Below are positions 57,813-64,000 of a stretch of DNA of 64,000 nucleotides, one piece after another. Position 1 is the first letter of the stretch. Each line of letters begins with the position of its first letter. Source of the stretch: Clitopilus passeckerianus. Taxonomy: Eukaryota > Basidiomycota > Agaricomycetes > Agaricales > Entolomataceae. The stretch covers positions 62,001 to 126,000 of the forward strand of contig CALYLX010000021.1 in the NCBI GenBank assembly GCA_944990035.1. Direction: 5' to 3'. Made by a program: the position numbers and the translations under genes. The notes under the pieces are model-generated. The model was given only the letters and a program-made list of their open reading frames with translations. It was not told the DNA's origin and ran no database searches.

Positions 57813-58123
57813 CCCTGGTGTTCCCCTGACCCGCTCGTTATTGATTCCCTTTCAAATTTATCGCCACTCTATTCCGTCATCTGCTCGGTCCCTTGTAAAT
57901 GTCTACAACTCGTGAGACATGGAGGGATGCTTTGGAAAGCTATCCAAAAGCTGGTGCCAAGTTTATCACATAATCAAAATCACGCCTTGTTGCTTTTCAG
58001 ATACTCCTTCTTGCTTCAATGGGGACTCATGCAAGCAAACAACGAAGTGACATAGAGAGCATCGAGAATAGTACAGAGTGCGTGCAACGACAGTACAAAT
58101 CACCTCCTCATCCTCAGTCATCC

Positions 58124-58630
58124 TCAGTAATTGCACCCACTAGAAGTGCAGCCGACCCCTTTGGCTATACAACAACGTCAGAGTCCTTCCTTGAACACCG
58201 CACAGCAGAGCACTTACGACAGCACCAAGACTTCCCGGGGCATTGATATTGTCCCTTAATGGCACACCCTCCAATATTCCCGTAGCAGGTCTGTCCGTTC
58301 GGGCAACACCCAATCGCATGGCCATCCGTCACGCAGTACTTGTTATTCGGGCAGCAGATGTTGTCTAGAATGCAGTCGAACTGGTGAGTATTCCTACGAG
58401 TGGTAGAGAAGGTAAGTGGGAAACTCACAGTTGCCACATTGGTGTTGCCCTCCCGGACAAGCAGCCGCCGAAGCAGCTTTGTTGGCAGCGGAGGGCGTGA
58501 GCAAGCCTCCGATTGCAGCAGTGTTCGTACCCTCGTTAGAGACGGAGGGTATATCCGAGTAGAGAGACGCGGAGAAGGCGGGAAGCACGACGGCAGAGAG
58601 AACGACAAAGGTATTGAGTGAAAGACGCAT
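58124..58630 (-). CDS. Small cysteine-rich secreted protein, 129 aa
   Basis: Three minus-strand exons: 58429-58630, 58218-58364, 58124-58164. A signal peptide (MRLSLNTFVVLSAVVLPAFS) precedes a Ser/Ala-rich linker. The C-terminal ~70 residues hold 16 cysteines with doublets: CPGGQHQCGN, NICCPNNKYC, GCCPNGQTC, SWCCPKGVGC and CTSSGCNY. This pattern resembles disulfide-packed fungal wall or effector-like proteins; no activity is assigned. The acceptor at 58365 was chosen over 58381 because only the former keeps the frame and the cysteine spacing. A TATA box lies about 80 bases upstream. Confidence 0.72.
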
Positions 58631-58706
58631 CCTTAGAGTTCAAGTCGGTAGTGAGAAACAGCGAAGTCGTAAGGAAAGCTGATGAGGAGAAACCAACGGC
58701 AGCTGG

Positions 58707-58715
58707 CTTTATATA
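58707..58715 (-). promoter_or_regulatory. TATA box of the cysteine-rich protein gene
   Basis: TATATAAAG on the minus strand, about 80 bases before the ATG at 58630. Confidence 0.6.
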
Positions 58716-59831
58716 CGTCTGACCAGCGCCAAAAGGTTTGGGGCGCAGCACGTTGGGACGAGGATCTCAAATTCCCTTTCAAGTTAGTTTCTCGGCAAGG
58801 CCTCGTCGGCGGTGGTAGCAAACTTCATAAATGCCCTCAAAAGGTCAAAGTCAACATGCATCCAGCGCATGTATCAATATTCCTTGATTGGGTCGGGATG
58901 AGTATCAGTTATTCGCAACAACGTTCTTGGGGTCACGGTTTTTTGAAGTTCATGGGGCGAGCAAGATGAAAATCAATTCACGGCGCTGATCTGTTTCAAT
59001 GCCAACGGGAGACTTTGTCGACGAGGTGCTGTGCAGCTGGAACCTGGTCAGAGCCTGGTTGAAACGAGAACAGCGAATTCAACCTATAAAAGGCGAGAAT
59101 AAGGGATTGAGCGGCGATCTCGAGGTGTTCTACTCGGGAGAATCAAGGTTGATTTGATTTTCATTTTGAGGAATGATTTGCCACTAGCCAGCGTCGACCC
59201 GCTGAGTTCGGAAATACGGCCAGGGTGAAGTCAGTAGACGACTCCTGTGTACATTCAGGTAAATGGCGACCGTTGGCGGACTAAGTTGAACTGGAATGAG
59301 TGTCACTAGCAGTCCAGACCGTCCAGTGATCGAGTCAGCTTCAAGAGAAAGCCACTTTGTAATGGTGCAGAGGCTGCAGCCGCCACTTTCAAGCGGTTTG
59401 TAAGGCAGCGTGATCGAGGACACAGGAATGAATAACGGCATTTTCAAAAGATTATGTATGAAAGTGTGTTTTCGGGAGCGAGTGGTGGCCCAGGACCGTC
59501 CAGCGCGGTCCGGAGCTAAGAAGCAGGAGGGAGCATTCACAGGCAGAAAGACAACATCTAGGAGTGGTGCCAATATCCCCTATCTTTATTGTACCTTCAG
59601 CGTAACATTTCTTGTAAAACTTGACCTTTCTGGGCAACGTGTGGTCGTGGTAGGCTATAAGGACGGTTCGTTCACGTAAGTTCGTTGACCAGAATTTCGG
59701 CGATAGGCTTGCGGATTTCTGGCCCCGAGACTCAGTCTTCCTCGTTGTCAAGTTCTATTCCGCCCCCTCGCAGCCCAAGACTCATCAAGACTATTAAGTA
59801 ACAAACGGCGGGTATTCCCTACTTAGATCTA
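58716..59831. other. Intergenic region
   Basis: Overlapping frames on both strands (59410-59679 plus; 59573-59184 and 59751-59452 minus) have no domain, no splice structure and no promoter. I see nothing I can support. Confidence 0.35.
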
Positions 59832-61487
59832 CTAAATGTGGGATAAAGGGAGGTAATCGTATATCATATTGGATGCTGGCTCCAAGAACCTCCTTAGTGA
59901 CATCCAAATAACGGGTCCAAGGAGGCAATAAATACCACCGTAAGCTGCTCCTGCAACGGCTACCCAATCTCCGATATATCTACAAAATGACTCAGTAAAT
60001 ATATCCTATTCATCATATTGGAAAAGGCGAACCTCGATTCGCGTGAGGCTCCAATGGCGCTCAAACCGAAAGCCGCCATTAATGCCACCTTCAGTGGAGT
60101 ATTGAGACCTGGGACACCGAGTTCGTGGTCCATAGTGCTGAGTATTCCTACTACAGTCGTCGCAACAATCGTTCCTACCGTTCCTCCACGGTTCATTGAC
60201 GACGGGTAGGATATAGGATACACCTGTTTTATAGTCCTGTAACCCAGTTTCGAGCGAAAATCCGGTTCCCGAAGGGCGGAAATTCTCCGCCGCACCCGGT
60301 TCACGAACTTTGGCCAGTGATATTTGGCGGCTATGATATGGGCAAACAAGGACGCGAATGTCCCAGCTACGAGAAATTTGGTCAGAATATTATCTAACTT
60401 CACATGTAGAGAGCGTCCTGACCAGAAAGGAGAAAAGCCAGAAGATGATGTGTTGCCTTGACCTCATAAGCCATCTCGTGCCATGCAGGCCGCAATGAAG
60501 GGAATTTATATCCAAATATCGAGGGCGTCTGCTCAGGAATTAGGTGATCCCAGGCATTGAAAGCTATGGGTATTTGAGCGTGAGCAAATTGGCAAGGTTG
60601 AAAGGCTTACCAGAATCCGGGAGCGTCACAGCACTCATGACGACAGCAGCGAGTGTCTGATCACTGTATAGGACAGTTTAGCGAGATTGACGTAGAGGAC
60701 GAAAATCCCGTACCCAAATATGCTCGTCAGCAAGGTGTAGGATTTCCCGTCGAGCACTCTATGGGTGAATTGCCTCGACACGAAAGCCTTGGGGTTGACA
60801 GTGAAGCCCCTGACTTCGAGTTTCGGAATCATAAGCGAAAGATAGAGGGCGATATTTAATAGAACCAAGCAGTAAGCTGTCCTCTGCGGTCGCGTCTTTA
60901 AGGCATACCATTTCAAAATGGACTCGAGGGCAGAATGAGGTAGTAGCTGGAAGATGGCGCTATCCGAATCCATCGTTTCGTCGATCCAGTCGTGTACCCA
61001 CTAAGAAGGAGGCTCATGAGCCGTCGATAAGGGCTATGGGGCTTGACTTACCTCTCTATGTCGCCCTTGATCCTCCATGAAAGGTTCTCCTTTCCAGTTC
61101 CATAACCCATCATACTGAACAGAGCGAAAACCTTTGAACGATGTTTTCAACTCAAGATTAGTTCGAATGGCAGCGTAAGTAAAGGCCAAAGTTGTGACAA
61201 GTAGCGTGAACTGAAGACAGTACGGCAATTAGCCAGAGGTTTGGGAAGCGCTCGATGTGTGAACTCACCAAAACTTGCTTGCAAACACTGATTCTTTCAC
61301 CCGTTGCCGAACGTTTAAACAGTTTATGCAGACTTTCTTCCAATAAATCCGGGTCTTCCATGTCCTCTATACTCTCCGGAATGTCCGCCAAGCTTGGCCA
61401 TTCGGGAAGGATGGGTACATGTGAATCCGCGCCGGTTGACAGCTCCCGTTTAGAACTGTCCAATTGCGTCGGGTCTTTTTCACCCAT
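59832..61487 (-). CDS. Rhomboid-like membrane protein without catalytic residues, 443 aa
   Basis: Seven minus-strand exons: 61269-61487, 61052-61210, 60714-61000, 60611-60663, 60463-60563, 60033-60397, 59832-59979, joining to exactly 444 codons. After a soluble N-terminus there is TM1, then the run ALKTRPQRTAYCLVLLNIAL and QFTHRVLDGKSYTLLTSIFG, matching the segment before the active site of mitochondrial-type rhomboids (PARL/Pcp1). Later pieces align with the TM4 and TM6 regions: PSSMNRGGTVGTIVA where active enzymes have GASGA, and GDWVAVAGAAYGGIYCLLGP where they have the catalytic His. The Ser and His are therefore absent, as are the conserved His and Asn after YTLLTS. The protein may be a pseudoprotease that binds or retains membrane proteins. 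Family assignment is from memory of the motifs. Confidence 0.55.
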
Positions 61488-61827
61488 GGTCTTCAATAGA
61501 TCCAAGCCAGAGTGTGACTTAGAAGAGAGAGGGAAAGTCGTAAACTGTACAGTAGTCGCTTTGATGACTGGTTGTCAGGCCAGCTCAAGGCACTGACTGT
61601 CGATCCTGGCTTATCGGAACTTTGAAGAAGCAAAATGGATGGAGACGAGATCATTTCGTCTGGGACCGACCTCAATCTTATCAGCTCGCTTTCCATTTGC
61701 ATTTTCACGCCTTGAAGTGGCGACATGAAGACCGAGTGCAAACCACAAAATTCATACTCCGAATATTCTCCGGGTGACGCAACACAGTTCAATAAGCGGG
61801 AAAAAAGCACGGAGGTGCAAAACTAAA
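61488..61827. other. Upstream region of the rhomboid-like gene
   Basis: Only short frames are present, apart from a TTTT run just after the tRNA-Gly (minus strand) that would end Pol III transcription. Confidence 0.4.
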
Positions 61828-61914
61828 TGCATTAAGAGGGAATCGAACCCCCGGCGGGTCGAATCAATGAAGATTCAATGGCAACGACCCAGGTTACCAC
61901 TACCCCATTAATGC
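61828..61914 (-). tRNA. tRNA-Gly (anticodon GCC) with 16-nt intron
   Basis: On the minus strand the acceptor GCATTAA pairs perfectly with TTAATGC, discriminator A. The D stem is GGGT/ACCT around AGTGGTA, and the anticodon stem GGTCG/CGACC is perfect. The loop TTGCCA-T carries anticodon GCC, with a 16-nt intron after position 37 (61863-61878). The T arm is GGGGG-TTCGATT-CCCTC. Mature length is 71 nt. A T run follows the 3' end. No gene lies between this tRNA and the GH79 promoter-distal end at 62051. Confidence 0.92.
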
Positions 61915-62050
61915 GACGAGGTCATGACTCCTAATTGCCATCAAGATGAGCGACATGCGGTTAGGCTCCAGATATTTCATGAGGGTAGCTAGCTCATGTA
62001 CAATGTTAGGTCGATTCGGATAAGTAACTTTTTGACCCGCGGCCCATGAG

Positions 62051-64000
62051 TTACAAGAAGACTAGGACTGCCTCGGAAGCCTTCACTATGACCTTTCCGC
62101 CTGTGATGGTTTCCTCAACCTCCCGTCCTCTTGCCTTCCCGGTCGAAAACTCCTGACCTGCCCAAATCGTGACATTGGCTTCTTTGACGTCCGCGCCTGG
62201 TGCTGTCAGTCGCCTCACCCTCACGGATTTGTGAGCCGCCTTCTTATCTATATACGCCGAGAAATCAAAAGAAGCTTCGGGACGAGGAATGCCTTGCGCT
62301 GCCTGCGTGACATTGTAAATTTGCATGTTGACCAGTGCCAGCTTCGTTGGGTATCTATCCATTCCAGGCGATTTGGTGTCCCAGAATCCGTAAGCGACGA
62401 GTTGGCCTTCGCTATGATCTCCGAGCTGCGTTGTGATGCTGGACCCGTTGGCCTGGCGGCCGGGATATATGTTCGAGATTTGAAGCGTCTTCGAGTGACC
62501 GAGAGTTTCAGCTACGAATAGGTAGGCTGAATACGATGGGAAGACTTTGACAGGTCCATTCAAATTTTCGACAGGGTACCTAAAGCGCGGAAATCGGCAG
62601 TTAGCAAGCCTGAGTTTGCAAGATTACGAGTATGCACTTGCCAGAGATCGTAGAAACTCAGGCCTGTCAAGAACTCATTGAACATAGATCAATTCTGACT
62701 AGTCGTTGCACCCACCACCATGGTTGAGCTGTACGTCGCTCTGCAGAGCCAAAGGGCCGCCTTGATGGATATACATCCTTTTCGTAATGCATTAGCATCC
62801 GAATCCTCGAGCAGGGGAAGTAATCAACATACCTTGAAACATTGAGAGAGGCAGCATAGAGAGTCGTGTCAAGCTATGATATCGCTTAGAGAGACCGTAC
62901 AATATTAGGAGCGCAGAGAATGAATGCTTACTAGCCACAATGCCTGACCAAATGTGTTGCTTACGCCATCTCTTCCAGAACATGACACCGAGTTGTACTC
63001 GCCTATGCTCAACATTTGCAATATGAGGGAAGCGTCTTCGCTGGAACGGTATGGACATACCGACAACAAATGACTCAGGCCCCAGCTGTTCTCTCATCGA
63101 CTTGATCTGAGGTTGCCAGAGGTCGAGGTATCTAAACGTTTCGTAAGGAAAGCAAGCCCCTAGGCTGTACAAAGCGATTTACTGTGCTAATCTGGTGTGG
63201 TTGACCTGCAGTGTTGTGTGAGATATAAGCAAAACCAGGGATCAGGATGGTTGAAAAGACGCACGAGGTTCGGAAGCGTCGCCACTGCAATTCTAGGGGG
63301 ATCACAGACCTAGAACGGTATTAACTAAGCTTTGAGGCATAGATCCAAGAAGATACGCACACTATACTGATAGGTATGTTCGCTGCATGAGCGGACGACG
63401 CCATCCTTGTTCGATCCCGCCGCTAAGGCGCTGACGCAGTTCAGCTGTTTTGGAGCAGCTGGCGAGTCGTAAGGCCAGGTAATATCTTCGGCCGTGGCAG
63501 CGACCTGGAAAGTCGGAGCTGTCAGACCAAGCGAGTCGCTGATGTTCTTAGCCCAGGTCTTCGGAGAAGAAGTTGAGCGAAGGGAACAAAAGTGATATTA
63601 ATGATGGATATTACCTCCCATATCGCGGTGTAGTTCTGTGGCGTGAAGTTTAGATAGTGATCTGGCTCGTTTCCGACTGCATATTGCATCAGTTTAAGTA
63701 TTGAAATCAAACATGGGGAGTATACGAACTTTCGAGCAAGTCCAGCTGTTCCTTTCCTAGACTCTTGAGGGCCGCTTCAGCCGTCAACAGGGTATTCGTA
63801 TAGTTCAATTGGTGAAGATTCTGGGACACATCCAGTTAGCACATGATTGCCCGTAGAACGAGATGGTGTACATACCAAGTTCAAGATGACCTTTGTTCCC
63901 TTCGGCAGGAGCTTGATGCTATCCCAGAAGCCAGGCCCAATCGTCGTATTCTGCAGTGCTCCCTTATCATCGATAAAATTGAACAAGCTGATTTCCTGAG
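62051..64000 (-). CDS. GH79 beta-glucuronidase-like protein, 3' part (5' end outside window)
   Basis: Exons read on the minus strand: >64000-63876, 63730-63820, 63615-63676, 63361-63558, 63265-63309, 63183-63205, 63061-63131, 62932-63002, 62833-62873, ~62711-62777, 62051-62579. GNEPDHYLNF holds the acid/base Glu and GEYNSVSCSGRDGVSNTFGQ the nucleophile Glu of this clan GH-A family. The C-terminal beta domain includes VRRLTAPGADVKEANVTIWA. The enzyme class removes glucuronic acid from glycans such as arabinogalactan or glycosaminoglycans outside the cell; the signal peptide would be in the missing part. A 23-nt exon (63183-63205) is needed. The intron between ~62711 and 62580 (about 130 nt) is uncertain and may hide another exon. 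Confidence 0.8.

Noticed and set aside
57594..58055. 153-codon plus-strand frame
   Set aside because: It starts upstream of the TATA box, has no domain and reads like translated non-coding DNA.

Overview
The window reads as nuclear DNA of a basidiomycete, most likely an agaricomycete (mushroom-type) fungus. Genes are dense and cut by many 45-80 nt introns with CTRAY-type branch points. NACHT proteins with the agaricomycete N-terminus, a membrane-anchored ankyrin protein, a Zn2Cys6 regulator, Dal5-type transporters, GH31 and GH79 glycosidases, and intron-bearing tRNA-Gly(GCC) all fit. No rRNA, CRISPR array or intact autonomous transposon was seen. Genus is not claimed.

Layout. 0.6-1.6 kb: Ser/Pro-rich unknown. 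2.1-3.9 kb: fused carboxymuconolactone-decarboxylase-like and alpha/beta-hydrolase gene (PcaL-like). 5.2-7.2 kb: Dal5-type transporter, with a paralogue at 28.6-30.5 kb. 8.6 kb: tRNA-Arg(ACG). 9.2-11.3 kb: unknown protein and nucleotidyltransferase-like protein. 11.5-14.9 kb: secreted GH31 alpha-glucosidase. 15.3-15.9 kb: reading frame broken by three TGA codons. 16.4-17.6 kb: unknown four-exon gene. 18.2-19.6 kb: short NACHT protein. 21.3-27.8 kb: decayed head-to-tail duplication of a ~3.1-3.4 kb unit. 30.7-32.8 kb: SSZ1 (ribosome-associated Hsp70), whose 5' end is duplicated at ~36.5 kb with its start codon lost. 34-39 kb: small unknown genes. 39.2-39.4 kb: cluster of CATTATAATG-like palindromes. 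40.9-44.4 kb: membrane and ankyrin protein built from 99-nt single-repeat exons. 45.2-47.9 kb: Zn2Cys6 regulator. 48.4-51.9 kb: full NACHT gene and NACHT pseudogene. 52.1-54.2 kb: third transporter. 54.7-57.2 kb: low-complexity genes. 58.1-58.6 kb: small cysteine-rich secreted protein. 59.8-61.5 kb: rhomboid-fold protein lacking the catalytic residues. 61.8 kb: tRNA-Gly with intron. 62.1-64.0 kb: 3' part of a GH79 beta-glucuronidase-like gene running off the window.

There is no operon logic. Themes are saprotrophic carbon use (GH31, GH79, aromatic ring-cleavage side chain, organic-anion importers with a regulator nearby), innate-type recognition proteins (NACHT, ankyrin), and birth and decay of duplicates. 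Exon boundaries were placed by hand from splice signals, phase and, where possible, paralogue or repeat length. Four of the roughly 90 introns placed need a GC donor.
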